Origin: Sphingomonas taxi
Lineage (GTDB): Bacteria > Pseudomonadota > Alphaproteobacteria > Sphingomonadales > Sphingomonadaceae
Length of the DNA: 64,000 nt
Direction of reading: 5' to 3'
NCBI GenBank assembly: GCA_003243195.1
Contig: QFQI01000001.1
Coordinates: 62,001 to 126,000 of the forward strand
The notes beneath the pieces were generated by a model. It had not been told where the DNA came from and did no database searches. It saw nothing but the letters and a program-made list of their open reading frames with translations. Shown piece by piece: positions 44,335 to 54,280 of the stretch (positions are counted from its first letter, which is position 1; the number at the start of each line of letters is the position of its first letter). The position numbers were made by a program, and so were the translations under genes.

Positions 44335-45504
44335 ATGCCGTATTTCGGCGACTATCAGAACGCGATCTATTTCGCGGGCCTGTCCGGCGTGACGCCGATC
44401 TGGCCGGCCGACCATGCCACGCTGCGCCAGCGCGCCGAGGCGACGATGACACCGACGGTGCGCGATTACGTGCAGGGCGGCTGCGGCGACGAGTGGACGC
44501 AGGACGAGAATGCGCGCGCCTTCCGGCACTGGGGCATGGTGCCACGGATGATGGTCGATTCGTCGCGGCGCGATCTGTCGACCAGCCTGTTCGGACACGC
44601 CCTGCCCGCCCCGTTGTTCATGGCGCCGATCGGCGTCACCGGCCTGTGCAGCAAGGACGGTCACGGCGATCTCGCTGCGGCGCAGGCGGCGGCGGAGACG
44701 GGAGTGCCGCTGTGCGCCTCCACGCTCGCCAATGACACGCTGGAGGACGTCCACGCCGCGTGCGGCGCCACGCCGGCGCTGTTCCAGCTCTACACCCCGC
44801 GCAACGCCGACGTCGCCGCCAGCATGGTCGCGCGGGCGGAGGCGGCCGGCTATGCGGCGATCGTCGTCACGCTGGACACATGGGTCACGGGCTGGCGTCC
44901 ACGCGATCTGAACACCGCCAACTTCCCGCAGCTTCGCGGGCACGTGCTGAGCAATTACTTCACCGACCCGGCGTTTCGCGCGCTGCTGCCCCAGCCGCCG
45001 GAGGAGGATGTGCGTGCCGCCGTCGCCACCTGGGCGGCGACGTTCGGGCGCGTGCTGACGTGGGACGACATGCCGTGGCTGCGCTCGCTCACCCGGCTAC
45101 CGATCGTGCTGAAGGGCATCTGCCACCCCGACGACGCGCGCCATGCGATCGACGCGGGGGCGGACGGCATCTACGTCTCCAACCATGGCGGGCGACAGGC
45201 GAACGGCGGCATCGCCGCGATCGACCTGCTGCCGGACGTCGCCGAGGCGGTGGCCGGCCGCGTGCCGGTGCTGTTCGACAGCGGGGTGCGATCGGGCACC
45301 GACGTGGTAAAGGCGGTCGCGCTGGGCGCGGACATGGTCGGCGTCGGCCGGCCGTACAGTTACGGGCTTGCGCTCGGCGGGGCGGACGGGTGCGCGCATG
45401 TCCTCAAATGCCTGCTGGCGGAGGCCGATCTGCTGATGGCGGTGAACGGCTGGCCGTCGCTGGCGGCGGTGCGCGAGGCCGGCGCGACCCGCACGGATCG
45501 CTGA
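44335..45504 (+). CDS. Lactate 2-monooxygenase-like FMN-dependent alpha-hydroxy acid enzyme
   Basis: A 389-residue TIM-barrel flavoenzyme. It tracks the mycobacterial lactate 2-monooxygenase along its length: GDYQNAIYFAGLSGV at the start, YVQGGCGDEWTQDENARAF, APLFMAPIGVTGLCSKDGHG, QLYTPRN, TLDTWVTGWRPRDLN, and the catalytic His (about residue 284) in GIYVSNHGGRQANGG. The FMN phosphate region VLFDSGVRSGTDVVKA is intact. Lactate 2-monooxygenase turns lactate into acetate and CO2; other members are oxidases or dehydrogenases, so the substrate is inferred. A strong ribosome binding site (GGGGAGAGGA) precedes the ATG. Confidence 0.87.
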   Translation: MPYFGDYQNAIYFAGLSGVTPIWPADHATLRQRAEATMTPTVRDYVQGGCGDEWTQDENARAFRHWGMVPRMMVDSSRRDLSTSLFGHALPAPLFMAPIGVTGLCSKDGHGDLAAAQAAAETGVPLCASTLANDTLEDVHAACGATPALFQLYTPRNADVAASMVARAEAAGYAAIVVTLDTWVTGWRPRDLNTANFPQLRGHVLSNYFTDPAFRALLPQPPEEDVRAAVATWAATFGRVLTWDDMPWLRSLTRLPIVLKGICHPDDARHAIDAGADGIYVSNHGGRQANGGIAAIDLLPDVAEAVAGRVPVLFDSGVRSGTDVVKAVALGADMVGVGRPYSYGLALGGADGCAHVLKCLLAEADLLMAVNGWPSLAAVREAGATRTDR

Positions 45505-45646
45505 GCGGCTGTCTGGAAAGGCGTAGAGCGGGCCGGCACCGCATCGAAACGTGCCGTTCGCGCATCTCCAACGCACTCCGAGGCGCTGGCGTTATCCGCG
45601 CGTCTCGCCTATCTGGCGCGCTTTCCTCATCACACAGGTTTTCGCC

Positions 45647-46747
45647 ATGGGTTTCCGCTGCGGCATCGTGGGCCTGCCCAACGTCGGCAAGTCCACCCTC
45701 TTCAACGCGCTGACCGAGACGGCCGCGGCGCAGGCCGCCAATTATCCGTTCTGCACGATCGAGCCGAACGTCGGCAACGTCGGCGTGCCCGATCCGCGGC
45801 TGGCGAAGCTGGCGGCGGTCGCGGGTTCGGCCAAGATCATCGAGACGCAGCTCGGCTTCGTCGACATCGCCGGGCTGGTGCGCGGCGCCAGCAAGGGCGA
45901 GGGGCTGGGCAACCAGTTCCTGGGCAACATCCGCGAGGTGGACGCGATCGTCCACGTCCTGCGCTGTTTCGAGAATGACGACATCCAGCATGTCGACAAT
46001 CGCGTCGACCCGATCGCCGATGCCGAAACGGTCGAAACCGAGCTGATGCTGTCCGATCTCGACAGCCTGGAAAAGCGCGTCCCCAACCTCGCCAAGAAGG
46101 GCCAGCAGGGCGACAAGGAGGCGAAGCTGGCCGCAGTCGTGCTGGGCCGCGCGCTCGAGCTGCTGCGCGACGGCAAACCCGCGCGACTGACCCGGGTCGA
46201 CGATGCCGAGGAGCAGCGCGTGCTCGATCAGGCGCAGTTGCTGACCGCCAAGCCAGTGCTGTACGTCTGCAACGTCAACGAGGAGGATGCCGCGAACGGC
46301 AACGCCTTCTCGGCGCGTGTGTTCGAGAAGGCGGCGGCGGAAGGCGCGCAGGCGGTGGTCGTCTCCGCCGCGATCGAGGCCGAGATCGCGACCATGCCGC
46401 CCGAGGATCGCGCGGAGTTCCTGGCCGAACTCGGGCTGGAGGAAACCGGGCTCGCGCGCGTCATCCGCGCCGGCTACGCGCTGCTCCATCTGCTGACCTT
46501 CTTCACCGTCGGTCCGAAGGAAGCGCGCGCGTGGACGGTCGAGGCCGGATCGAAGGCGCCGCAGGCGGCGGGCGCGATCCACTCCGACTTCGAACGCGGC
46601 TTCATCCGCGCCGAGACGACCGCGTTCGACGACTATATCGCCTGCAACGGCGAGGCCGGCGCGCGCGAGGCGGGCAAGCTGCGCCAGGAGGGCAAGGAAT
46701 ATGTCGTCCACGACGGCGACGTGATGCTGTTCCGCTTCAACGTGTGA
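45647..46747 (+). CDS. ychF: YchF/OLA1 family ribosome-binding ATPase
   Basis: A 366-residue Obg-related P-loop protein. G1 is GIVGLPNVGKSTLFNALTET (residues 6-25), and FVDIAGLVRGASKGEGLGNQ supplies the switch region. The usual NKxD guanine motif is replaced by NVNEED, as in all YchF proteins, which explains ATP preference. The C-terminal TGS domain with HSDFERGFIRAETTAFDDYI is present. YchF binds the 70S ribosome and affects stress responses. The start matches the conserved MGFRCGIVGLPN. Confidence 0.97.
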   Translation: MGFRCGIVGLPNVGKSTLFNALTETAAAQAANYPFCTIEPNVGNVGVPDPRLAKLAAVAGSAKIIETQLGFVDIAGLVRGASKGEGLGNQFLGNIREVDAIVHVLRCFENDDIQHVDNRVDPIADAETVETELMLSDLDSLEKRVPNLAKKGQQGDKEAKLAAVVLGRALELLRDGKPARLTRVDDAEEQRVLDQAQLLTAKPVLYVCNVNEEDAANGNAFSARVFEKAAAEGAQAVVVSAAIEAEIATMPPEDRAEFLAELGLEETGLARVIRAGYALLHLLTFFTVGPKEARAWTVEAGSKAPQAAGAIHSDFERGFIRAETTAFDDYIACNGEAGAREAGKLRQEGKEYVVHDGDVMLFRFNV

Positions 46748-46788
46748 CGCGGCCGCGCCGCTGTTCCTGACGGGCGCCCGCCGTCGGC

Positions 46789-47037
46789 CTATTGCGCGGG
46801 CGGCCCCTTCACCACCGGCTGGTCGAGCAGGTTGTCGTATGGCGCGGTGGCGGGCGCGTCGGGCGCCGGCCGCGGGGCCATCCATGCCGCCTCGTTGCCG
46901 GCGGTGGGCGTCACCTCCATCACCGGGGTGCGCGGGGCCGGCGCGGTGGCGCGCGGCGTCGGCGGTGCGGCGGGCGGCTCCTCACCACCGCCGCAGGCGG
47001 TGAGCAGCACGCAGCCAAGGGACATCAACAGGCGCAT
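46789..47037 (-). CDS. Small Pro-rich lipoprotein
   Basis: An 82-residue exported protein. The signal MRLLMSLGCVLLTAC ends in lipobox LTAC, so Cys15 would be lipidated; GGGEE follows. The rest is Pro/Ala/Thr-rich and ends YDNLLDQPVVKGPPAQ. It has no recognised domain and may be a flexible outer-membrane anchor. It is convergent with ychF, 41 nt from its stop. Confidence 0.65.
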   Translation of the reverse strand: MRLLMSLGCVLLTACGGGEEPPAAPPTPRATAPAPRTPVMEVTPTAGNEAAWMAPRPAPDAPATAPYDNLLDQPVVKGPPAQ

Positions 47038-47198
47038 CTGCCCACAAAGCCCGACCGCGCGGAGCGTTCCCCCCGGTCATCCCTCAGCGAGGCGCGCGCG
47101 CGCCTGCCCGGGCAAGATGCCAGTGAAAGGGACATGCCGGCGCGCCGCATCCTCCACAGGTCTTTGTTCTGCAAGATCGGCGGCGTAAGGGCCGGCGC

Positions 47199-48521
47199 AT
47201 GATACGTCGCGTCCTGCCGCTCGCCGCCCTGCTCGCCACCCTCGCCGGCTGCGCCTGGCGCTACGATCCGCCCGCGCTGCCCCCGGTCACCACGCCCGCC
47301 CCCGCCACCATGGCGGCGGCGGAGACGCGCGCGCCGGTGACGATCCTGATTTCGATCGACGGCTTCCGCCCGGATTACCTGACGCGCGGCGTGACGCCCC
47401 ACCTGTCACGACTGGCGGCGGGCGGGGTGTCGGCGGCGATGCGCCCGTCCTTCCCGTCCAAGACCTTCCCCAATCACTGGACGCTGGTCACCGGGCTGGT
47501 GCCCGACCATCACGGCATCACCGCCAACAGCATGGAGGATCCCGCGCGCCCCGGCGAAACCTTCACCATGGAGACCGACGACCCGTTCTGGTGGAATGCC
47601 GCCGAGCCGATCTGGGTGACCGCCGAACGCGCCGGCATCCCGACCGCGACGATGTTCTGGCCGGGCTCGAACGTCGCCTGGGGCGGCACGCGGGCGTCGG
47701 AATGGCCGCACGTCGTGAGCGGCGGCGCGCGCCCGCGCGACTGGCAGCAATATGCCGAACCCGTCAGCGACCGGCAGCGCGTGGACGGGATCATCGACTG
47801 GCTGCGACGTCCGGCCGCGACACGCCCGCGCTTCCTGACGCTGTATTTCGAGGAGGTCGACACGGCCGGGCACCAGTTCGGCCCCGCGGATCCGCGCACG
47901 ACGCAGGCGATCGCCAGCGTCGATGCCGCGATCGGCCGGCTGACGACGGAACTGGCGGCGCTGGGCCAGCCCGCCAATCTGGTGATCGTGTCCGACCATG
48001 GCATGGCGCCGACCGCATCGACGCGCACGATCGCGCTGGACACCATCGTCTCCGCCACCGATGCGCGCGTCGTGGAGGCCGGCCCCTATGCCACCGTCGC
48101 CCCGCTGCCCGGGCGCGACGCGGCGGTCGCCGCCGCGCTGCTGCGCGCGCATCCGCACATGAGCTGCTGGCGCAAGGCCGCGATCCCCGCGCGCTTACGT
48201 TATGGTCGCAACCCGCGTGTTCCGGCGTTCCTGTGCCTGGCCGATGATGGCCCGGGCGGCGCATGGACGATCGAGAAGACTGCGCCGGCCACCCCCAGGA
48301 CCGGCGGCAACCACGGCTTCGACAATGATGCCGCCGACATGCGCGCGCTGTTCATCGCCAACGGCCCCGCCTTCGCCGCCGGCCGGCGGATCGCCACCTT
48401 CGACAACACCGCGGTCGCCCCGCTGCTGCGCGACCTGCTCGGCCTGCCCCCCGGCACCGGACTGGACGGCGACGACCGGCCGTTCCGCGACGTGCTGAGG
48501 ACGACCGTCGCGCAGCGGTGA
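47199..48521 (+). CDS. NPP-type nucleotide pyrophosphatase/phosphodiesterase lipoprotein
   Basis: A 440-residue alkaline phosphatase-superfamily enzyme. The signal peptide ends in lipobox LAGC (Cys18). Metal and nucleophile residues follow the bacterial NPP pattern: Asp54 in LISIDGFRPDYL, the Thr89 nucleophile in FPSKTFPNHWTLVTG, and downstream YFEEVDTAGHQFGP, VIVSDHGMAP and TGGNHGFDND. NPPs hydrolyse phosphodiester or pyrophosphate bonds of nucleotides or lipids; the lipobox places it in the periplasm or on the outer membrane. The substrate cannot be told from sequence. It is a single gene between divergent and co-directional neighbours. Confidence 0.9.
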   Translation: MIRRVLPLAALLATLAGCAWRYDPPALPPVTTPAPATMAAAETRAPVTILISIDGFRPDYLTRGVTPHLSRLAAGGVSAAMRPSFPSKTFPNHWTLVTGLVPDHHGITANSMEDPARPGETFTMETDDPFWWNAAEPIWVTAERAGIPTATMFWPGSNVAWGGTRASEWPHVVSGGARPRDWQQYAEPVSDRQRVDGIIDWLRRPAATRPRFLTLYFEEVDTAGHQFGPADPRTTQAIASVDAAIGRLTTELAALGQPANLVIVSDHGMAPTASTRTIALDTIVSATDARVVEAGPYATVAPLPGRDAAVAAALLRAHPHMSCWRKAAIPARLRYGRNPRVPAFLCLADDGPGGAWTIEKTAPATPRTGGNHGFDNDAADMRALFIANGPAFAAGRRIATFDNTAVAPLLRDLLGLPPGTGLDGDDRPFRDVLRTTVAQR

Positions 48522-48633
48522 TCTGCCGTTCGCCCCCACGAGCCGCCCGCCACCGGGCGATGCGCGTTCAGCGCGCTCCGACAGCGACTCTAACCGCTGG
48601 ACCGCACGGCGCGCGCCTGTCACACGACGTGCG

Positions 48634-48954
48634 ATGAAGGCGACGATCCTGCACAATCCGCGCTGTTCAAAGTCCCGCGAGGCGCTGGCGCTGCTGCACG
48701 CGGCGGGCGCGGAGGTGACGGTGGTCGAATATCTGAAGACTCCCCCGTCCCGCGACACGCTGGCGCGGCTGTGCGCACGCGCCGGCATCGCGCCGCGCGC
48801 CGCGCTGCGCGGCGATGCGCCGACGGTCGCCTCCGACGACGCCGCGCTGGACCTGATGGCGCGCGACCCCGCCACGATCGAGCGGCCGTGGGTGGAAACG
48901 GCGAAGGGCGCGTGCCTCGCCCGCCCGCCAGAGCGTGTCCGCGACCTGCTGTGA
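48634..48954 (+). CDS. ArsC/Spx-family protein, arsenate reductase-like
   Basis: A 106-residue thioredoxin-fold protein. The N-terminal HNPRCSKSREALALL carries the catalytic Cys11 in the CxKS pattern of glutaredoxin-dependent arsenate reductases; VVEYLKTPPSRDTLARL and the IERPWVETAKG segment with a conserved Arg-Pro also match. It is shorter than the usual 115-140-residue ArsC and has no ars operon beside it, so it may be an ArsC-like redox protein rather than a true arsenate reductase. Its stop overlaps the GTG start of the next gene (GTGA). Confidence 0.8.
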   Translation: MKATILHNPRCSKSREALALLHAAGAEVTVVEYLKTPPSRDTLARLCARAGIAPRAALRGDAPTVASDDAALDLMARDPATIERPWVETAKGACLARPPERVRDLL

Positions 48955-50375
48955 AGCTCCCCGACCCGAGCCGCTGGCGCGTCGAGCGCGCGACGCAGGC
49001 GACCGTCGTCGTCGACGCCGACGCCTATTTCCGGGCCGCGCGCCAGGCGATGCTGAAGGCGAAGCACCAGATCCTGCTGGTCGGGTGGGACTTCGACGCG
49101 CGCATCCGCCTCGCCTGGGACGACGACCATCCCGAGGCGCCCGCCGACGTCGGCGCGTTCATCACCTGGCTGGTGAAGCGCACGCCCGGCCTGCAGGTGC
49201 ACATCCTGCGTTGGGATACCGGCGCGATGAAGACGCTGGGGCGTGGCAAGACGCTGTGGACGCTGCTCAACTGGCGCTGGCGCCAGCCGCGCATCCACCT
49301 GAAGCTGGACGGCCACCACCCCTTCGGCGCGTCGCAGCACCAGAAGATCGTCGTGATCGACGATTGCCTGGCGTTCTGCGGCGGGATCGACATGACCGAC
49401 GAGCGCTGGGACACGCGCGAACACCGCGACGACGATCCGCATCGCCGCTCGCCCAGCGGCCGCGCCTACAAGCCGTGGCACGACGTGACCACCGCATTGC
49501 AGGGGCCGGTCGCCGCCGCGCTGGGCGACCTGTGCCGCACGCGCTGGGGGATCGCGGGCGGCGCGCCGGTCGCGCCGCCGCCGCCCCGCGACGGCACCTG
49601 CTGGCCCGAAAGCCTGTCGCCGCTGTTCACCGATGTCGACGTCGCCATCTCGCGCAGCCAGCCCGCGCACGAGGGGCAGGAGGAGGTGCTGGAGATCGAG
49701 CAGCTCTACCTCGCGCTGATCGCCGGGGCGAAGCGGTGCATCTATGCGGAGAGCCAGTATTTCGCCTCGCGCCGCATCGCCGAGGCGATCGCGAAGCGGC
49801 TGGCCGAGGACGACCCGCCCGAGATCGTCGTCATCAATCCCGTCACCGCGCAGGGCTGGCTGGAGCCGCTGGCGATGGACACCGCGCGCGCGCGGCTGGT
49901 CGCCGAACTGCGCCGGCGCGACCGGCACGGCCGCTTTCGCATCTATCATCCGCTGACGGCGGGCGGCGCGGCGATCTATTGCCACGCCAAGGTGACGGTG
50001 ATCGACGATGTCGCGATCCGCATCGGTTCGTCCAACTTCAACAACCGTTCGCTGCGGCTCGACACCGAATGCGACGTGACGATCACGCAGGAGCCGGAGA
50101 CGATCGCCGCGATCCGCGCCGACCTGCTCGCCGAGCATCTCGGCGCCGATGCCGGGGACGTGGCGGCGCGGATCGCGCGCGACGGCCTGATCGCCACGAT
50201 CGAGGCGCTGCGCGGCGACGGGCGGACGCTGGTCCCCTATGAGATCGACGACCTGAGCGGCGTCGAGAAGTGGCTGGCCGACAACGAAGTGCTCGATCCC
50301 GAAGGGCCGGGCGAGATGTTCGAGGCGTTCGAGAAGCGCGGCCTGCTCAGGCGCCTGCGGCGGCGTCGGCGCTGA
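48951..50375 (+). CDS. Phospholipase D-family protein (two HKD motifs)
   Basis: A 474-residue PLD-superfamily enzyme. Two catalytic HxKx4D motifs are intact: HQKIVVIDD at about residues 130-138 and HAKVTVIDD around 345-353, the latter followed by IGSSNFNNRS. No signal peptide is present. Members act as phospholipases or cardiolipin synthases; the layout, with a long spacer and SNFNNRS, is like the plant-PLD-type bacterial proteins. The start is GTG at 48951, overlapping the ArsC-like stop. The C-terminus is very Arg-rich, which could aid membrane binding. Confidence 0.88.
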   Translation: MKLPDPSRWRVERATQATVVVDADAYFRAARQAMLKAKHQILLVGWDFDARIRLAWDDDHPEAPADVGAFITWLVKRTPGLQVHILRWDTGAMKTLGRGKTLWTLLNWRWRQPRIHLKLDGHHPFGASQHQKIVVIDDCLAFCGGIDMTDERWDTREHRDDDPHRRSPSGRAYKPWHDVTTALQGPVAAALGDLCRTRWGIAGGAPVAPPPPRDGTCWPESLSPLFTDVDVAISRSQPAHEGQEEVLEIEQLYLALIAGAKRCIYAESQYFASRRIAEAIAKRLAEDDPPEIVVINPVTAQGWLEPLAMDTARARLVAELRRRDRHGRFRIYHPLTAGGAAIYCHAKVTVIDDVAIRIGSSNFNNRSLRLDTECDVTITQEPETIAAIRADLLAEHLGADAGDVAARIARDGLIATIEALRGDGRTLVPYEIDDLSGVEKWLADNEVLDPEGPGEMFEAFEKRGLLRRLRRRRR

Positions 50376-50490
50376 CTGTCTGTAACCGTTCGCAACCCTG
50401 CGTTCCGGCAAGGTCCACCATACCGAACGTCCATGATCGGGGACCGTCTGCATCTGGCATCCCAGCCGCCGTCTCGCTATGCGCGCGGAC

Positions 50491-52707
50491 ATGACCGCCA
50501 TCACGCCACAGATCGTCGCCGACCACGGCCTGTCCCCCGACGAGTACGACCGCGTGCTCCACGCGTTGGGCCGGGAGCCCAATCTGGTCGAACTCGGCAT
50601 CTTCTCGGTGATGTGGTCGGAGCATTGCAGCTACAAATCCAGCCGCATCCACCTGAAGAAGCTGCCGACCGAGGGGCCCCAGGTCATCTGCGGTCCCGGC
50701 GAGAATGCCGGCGTGGTCGACATCGGCGATGGCCAGGCGGCGATCTTCAAGATGGAATCGCACAATCACCCGTCGTACATCGAGCCGTATCAGGGCGCGG
50801 CCACCGGCGTCGGCGGCATCCTGCGCGACGTGTTCACGATGGGCGCGCGTCCGGTCGCGAACATGAACGCGCTGCGTTTCGGCCGCCCCGATCACCCGAG
50901 GATGCGGCACCTGATCGCCGGCGTCGTCCACGGCATCGGCGGCTACGGCAATTGCGTCGGCGTGCCGACCGTCGGCGGCGAGGTGAACTTCCACCCCGCC
51001 TATGACGGCAACATCCTTGTCAACGCGATGACGGTGGGCGTCGCGGAGACCGACAAGATCTTCTATTCGGCCGCCAGCGGCATCGGCAATCCGATCGTCT
51101 ATGTCGGATCGAAGACCGGGCGCGACGGCATCCACGGTGCGACCATGGCGTCGGCCGACTTCGGCGAGGATGCCGACGCGAAGCGCCCGACGGTGCAGGT
51201 CGGCGACCCGTTCACCGAGAAGCTGCTGATCGAGGCGTGCCTCGAACTGATGGCCTCCGACGCGATCGTCGCGATCCAGGACATGGGCGCGGCGGGCCTG
51301 ACCTCCTCCTCGGTCGAGATGGCGTCGAAGGGCGGGGTCGGCATCGAACTGGTCATGGATGACGTGCCGCAGCGCGAAACCGGCATGACCCCGTATGAAA
51401 TGATGCTCTCCGAATCGCAGGAGCGCATGTTGATGGTCCTGAAGCCGGGTCGCGAGGATTTCGCGCGCGCGATCTTCGAGAAGTGGGAGCTGGACTTCGC
51501 GATCATCGGCCATGTCACCGACACCGGACGCATGGTGCTGAAATGGCGCGGCGAGACGGTGTGCGACATCCCGCTGGGACCGCTCGCCGACGATGCCCCG
51601 CTCTACGATCGCCCGCACGTCCCCACCCCGCCCGCCCGGGCGCTGGTGAACGTGCCGGAGAGCAGGGATCCGGCCGCCGACCTGCTGGTGCTGATGGCCT
51701 CGCCCGACATCGCCAGCCGCCGCTGGATCTGGGAACAATATGACCATATGGTCGGTGCCGACACCGTGCAGCGTCCCGGCGGCGACAGCGCGGTGGTGCG
51801 CGTTCACGGGACGGACAAGGCGCTGGCGATCACCACCGACTGCACCCCGCGCTATTGCTTCGCCGACCCCGTGGAGGGGGGCAAGCAGGCGGTCGCCGAG
51901 GCGTGGCGGAACCTGACCGCGGTCGGCGCGACCCCGCTGGCGATTACCAACTGCCTCAACTTCGCCAACCCGCAGCGCCCCGAGATCATGGGCCAGATCG
52001 TCGGCTGCCTCGACGGCATGGCGCAGGCGTGCCGCGCGCTCGACTTCCCGATCGTCAGCGGCAACGTCAGTCTCTATAACGAGAGCAAGGCGACCGGCGG
52101 CGGTTCGGCGATCCTGCCCACCCCCGCGATCGGCGGCGTGGGCCTGCTGAAGGACTGGCGGAAGAACGCCACCATCGCCTTCAAGCAGACCGGCGACATC
52201 ATCGTCGTTGTCGGCACGCGGCGCGGCGATCTGGGCCAGTCGCTGTGGCTGCGCGAGCTGCACGGGCGCGAGGAAGGCCCGCCGCCGCGCGTCGATCTGG
52301 CGGCGGAGCGCCGCACCGGCGACTTCATCCGCGCGCAGATCGCCGCCGAGCATCTCGGCGCGGTGCACGACGTGTCCGACGGCGGGATCGCGGTGACGAT
52401 CGCGGAGATGGCGCTGGCCGGTAACATCGGCGCGATGATCGACCGCGCGCTCCCCTACGACACCGCCGCCTCGTTGTTCGCGGAGGATCAGGGCGTGTAT
52501 GTCGTGACGGTCCACGACCATGCGCTGCTCGATTTCCTGCAGGCCGCGCTCGACGCCGGGGTCGAGGCGGAGCCGATCGGGCGCACGATCGGGACGCGGC
52601 TGATCTTCGAGCTGGCCGGCGGCGACCATTGCATTCCGCTCGACGCGCTCCGGCAGGCGCATGAAGGCTTCTTCCCGGCGCTGATGGCGGGCGAGGCCGC
52701 GCTATAG
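50491..52707 (+). CDS. purL: Phosphoribosylformylglycinamidine synthase subunit PurL
   Basis: A 738-residue small-type PurL, the synthetase subunit for the fourth step of purine synthesis (FGAR to FGAM), working with separate PurS and Pur[60 protein letters not shown] and the repeated second half ([31 protein letters not shown]) are signatures. The length matches the three-subunit form. Start codons at 50479 and 50491 are both plausible; 50491 gives the usual [14 protein letters not shown]. Confidence 0.97.
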   Translation: MTAITPQIVADHGLSPDEYDRVLHALGREPNLVELGIFSVMWSEHCSYKSSRIHLKKLPTEGPQVICGPGENAGVVDIGDGQAAIFKMESHNHPSYIEPYQGAATGVGGILRDVFTMGARPVANMNALRFGRPDHPRMRHLIAGVVHGIGGYGNCVGVPTVGGEVNFHPAYDGNILVNAMTVGVAETDKIFYSAASGIGNPIVYVGSKTGRDGIHGATMASADFGEDADAKRPTVQVGDPFTEKLLIEACLELMASDAIVAIQDMGAAGLTSSSVEMASKGGVGIELVMDDVPQRETGMTPYEMMLSESQERMLMVLKPGREDFARAIFEKWELDFAIIGHVTDTGRMVLKWRGETVCDIPLGPLADDAPLYDRPHVPTPPARALVNVPESRDPAADLLVLMASPDIASRRWIWEQYDHMVGADTVQRPGGDSAVVRVHGTDKALAITTDCTPRYCFADPVEGGKQAVAEAWRNLTAVGATPLAITNCLNFANPQRPEIMGQIVGCLDGMAQACRALDFPIVSGNVSLYNESKATGGGSAILPTPAIGGVGLLKDWRKNATIAFKQTGDIIVVVGTRRGDLGQSLWLRELHGREEGPPPRVDLAAERRTGDFIRAQIAAEHLGAVHDVSDGGIAVTIAEMALAGNIGAMIDRALPYDTAASLFAEDQGVYVVTVHDHALLDFLQAALDAGVEAEPIGRTIGTRLIFELAGGDHCIPLDALRQAHEGFFPALMAGEAAL

Positions 52708-52816
52708 GCGGCCACCACCCCATGACCTCTGCGCCGTGCCCGGCGCGGGGCGTGACACGGGCCGCTCGGCTTTCCCGGGCACGGCGGGACGACGAACCTC
52801 GGGAGCGCCGCACATC

Positions 52817-54025
52817 GTGACCGCCGCGCCCTCCCCGCTCCCCGCCTCCCGTATCGTCGCGCTCGATTTCCTGCGCGGTGCGGCGGTGCTCGGCATCCTG
52901 ATCGCCAACCTGCCCGGCTTCGCGCTGCCGCAGGCCGGCTATTTCTCGCCCGTCGCCTGGGGTGGCACCGCACCGGCCGATGTGACGATCTGGGCGCTGA
53001 CCTTCGTGCTGGTCGAGGGCAAGATGCGCGGGCTGTTCGCGATGCTGTTCGGCGCGTCGATGCTGCTGGTGATCGAGCGCGCCGACGCGCGCGGCGCGAA
53101 CGGCGCCGCGCTGCACCTGCGGCGGATGGGCAGCCTGTTCGCGATCGGCTGCGCGCACCTCTATGGCGTGTGGCAGGGGGACATATTGAACCTGTATGCG
53201 CTGGTCGGCGTCATCGCGCTGCTGTTCGTGAACGCGCCGGTGGCGTTGCTGCTGCTGGCGGGTGCCGGCGCACTGCTGGTGGCGACGCTCGACGGGCTGG
53301 CACTGGCGGCCATGGCGGCGCGCGCCGCGACGCGGCCGGCGTTGGAACAGGCATTCGGTCACCCGCCGGCCGCGACGCTGTGGCGCGAGATCGCGGCGTT
53401 GCGCGGACCATGGACCGCCAATGTCGCATGGCGATGGTCGCAGGCGATGTCGCCGCTCGCCGGGCTGCTGGCCAACGGACCGGAAACGCTCGCCTATATG
53501 CTGTTCGGCATGGCCGGGCTGCGTAGCGGCTTCCTGACAGGCGCGTGGCCACGGCGGCGCTATGCGCTGGTCGCCGGCGTGACGCTGGCCGCCACCCTGC
53601 CCGTCTATGCGCTGCTGGCGTGGCGAACAATCGTGCTGGGTTTCGACGTCGGCGCGGTGGTATTCGCCAGCTTCGTGGTGTCCACCGCGCTGCGCCCGCT
53701 TACCGTCGGCGGCTATGCCGCGCTGCTGCTGCTGGTGCTGCACCGGCGCGGGGACGATGGCGGGCGGATCGCGACCGCCGGGCGGGTGGCGCTCAGCAAC
53801 TATCTGGCGTGCAGCATCGCCTTTACCGCGCTGTTCTATGGCTGGGGCGCCGGCCAGTTCGCGCGCTGGGGCCGCGCCACGCTTTATCTGCTGCTTCCCG
53901 TGGCATGGGCCATGATGCTGACCTGGCCGCGCTGGTGGCTGGGGCGATTCGCGCACGGACCGGCGGAGTATATGTGGCGCCTCGTCACGCGCGACGCGCC
54001 GGAGCCGTCGCGCGCCGCAAAATAG
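52817..54025 (+). CDS. DUF418-type multi-pass membrane protein
   Basis: A 402-residue protein with about nine or ten membrane helices. The opening RIVALDFLRGAAVLGILIAN and later KMRGLFAMLFGASMLLVIER are hallmarks of the DUF418/YeiB-like group, related to acyltransferase-3 folds. The C-terminal part contains ALSNYLACSIAFTALFYGWG and FAHGPAEYMWR, also conserved in DUF418. Function is unknown. The start is GTG at 52817, chosen because the protein then begins near the first conserved motif; upstream codons in the same frame look non-coding. Confidence 0.85.
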   Translation: MTAAPSPLPASRIVALDFLRGAAVLGILIANLPGFALPQAGYFSPVAWGGTAPADVTIWALTFVLVEGKMRGLFAMLFGASMLLVIERADARGANGAALHLRRMGSLFAIGCAHLYGVWQGDILNLYALVGVIALLFVNAPVALLLLAGAGALLVATLDGLALAAMAARAATRPALEQAFGHPPAATLWREIAALRGPWTANVAWRWSQAMSPLAGLLANGPETLAYMLFGMAGLRSGFLTGAWPRRRYALVAGVTLAATLPVYALLAWRTIVLGFDVGAVVFASFVVSTALRPLTVGGYAALLLLVLHRRGDDGGRIATAGRVALSNYLACSIAFTALFYGWGAGQFARWGRATLYLLLPVAWAMMLTWPRWWLGRFAHGPAEYMWRLVTRDAPEPSRAAK

Positions 54026-54026
54026 C

Positions 54027-54066
54027 TGCGAACGATCCGCAATTACGCTTGCGACCCATTCGCATT
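54027..54066. promoter_or_regulatory. Two candidate iron-responsive operators upstream of bfd
   Basis: Two similar interrupted palindromes lie 37-76 bp before bfd. The first is TGCGAACGATCCGCA at 54027-54041; the second is TGCGACCCATTCGCA at 54050-54064. The TGCGA/TCGCA arms and position before an iron-storage operon suggest a Fur-type or similar regulator. Confidence 0.5.
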
Positions 54067-54102
54067 ATCGCTACTCCTGCCGCTATTGGGAAGGGAGCCA
54101 CG

Positions 54103-54273
54103 ATGGTCGTTTGCGTGTGCAATGCGATTCGCGAGTGTCAGGTTCGCGAGGCCGCCAGATCGGGAGCCACCACCGCCTGTCAGGCGTATCGTTGTCTGGG
54201 CCAGCAGGCGAAATGCGGACAATGCGTGGCGTTCGCACGTGAGATCATCGCCCAGGAACGCGCGGCTGCGTAG
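54103..54273 (+). CDS. bfd: Bacterioferritin-associated ferredoxin
   Basis: A 56-residue BFD-like [2Fe-2S] protein. Cluster ligands are Cys4 and Cys6 in VCVCNAIREC, and Cys38 and Cys41 in AKCGQCV. Bfd binds bacterioferritin and passes electrons through its heme to release stored iron. It lies 100 nt before bfr on the same strand, with candidate iron-responsive operators upstream. AAGGGAGCC precedes the ATG. Confidence 0.93.
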   Translation: MVVCVCNAIRECQVREAARSGATTACQAYRCLGQQAKCGQCVAFAREIIAQERAAA

Positions 54274-54280
54274 CGTTCGC

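Noticed and set aside
48634..48954. Arsenic-resistance operon
   Set aside because: The ArsC-like protein has no arsR, arsB or acr3 gene beside it; the neighbour is a phospholipase D-family gene.
48195..50600. 801-codon minus-strand ORF opposite the ArsC-like and PLD genes
   Set aside because: Arg/Gly/Asp-biased antisense translation of two genes with intact catalytic motifs.
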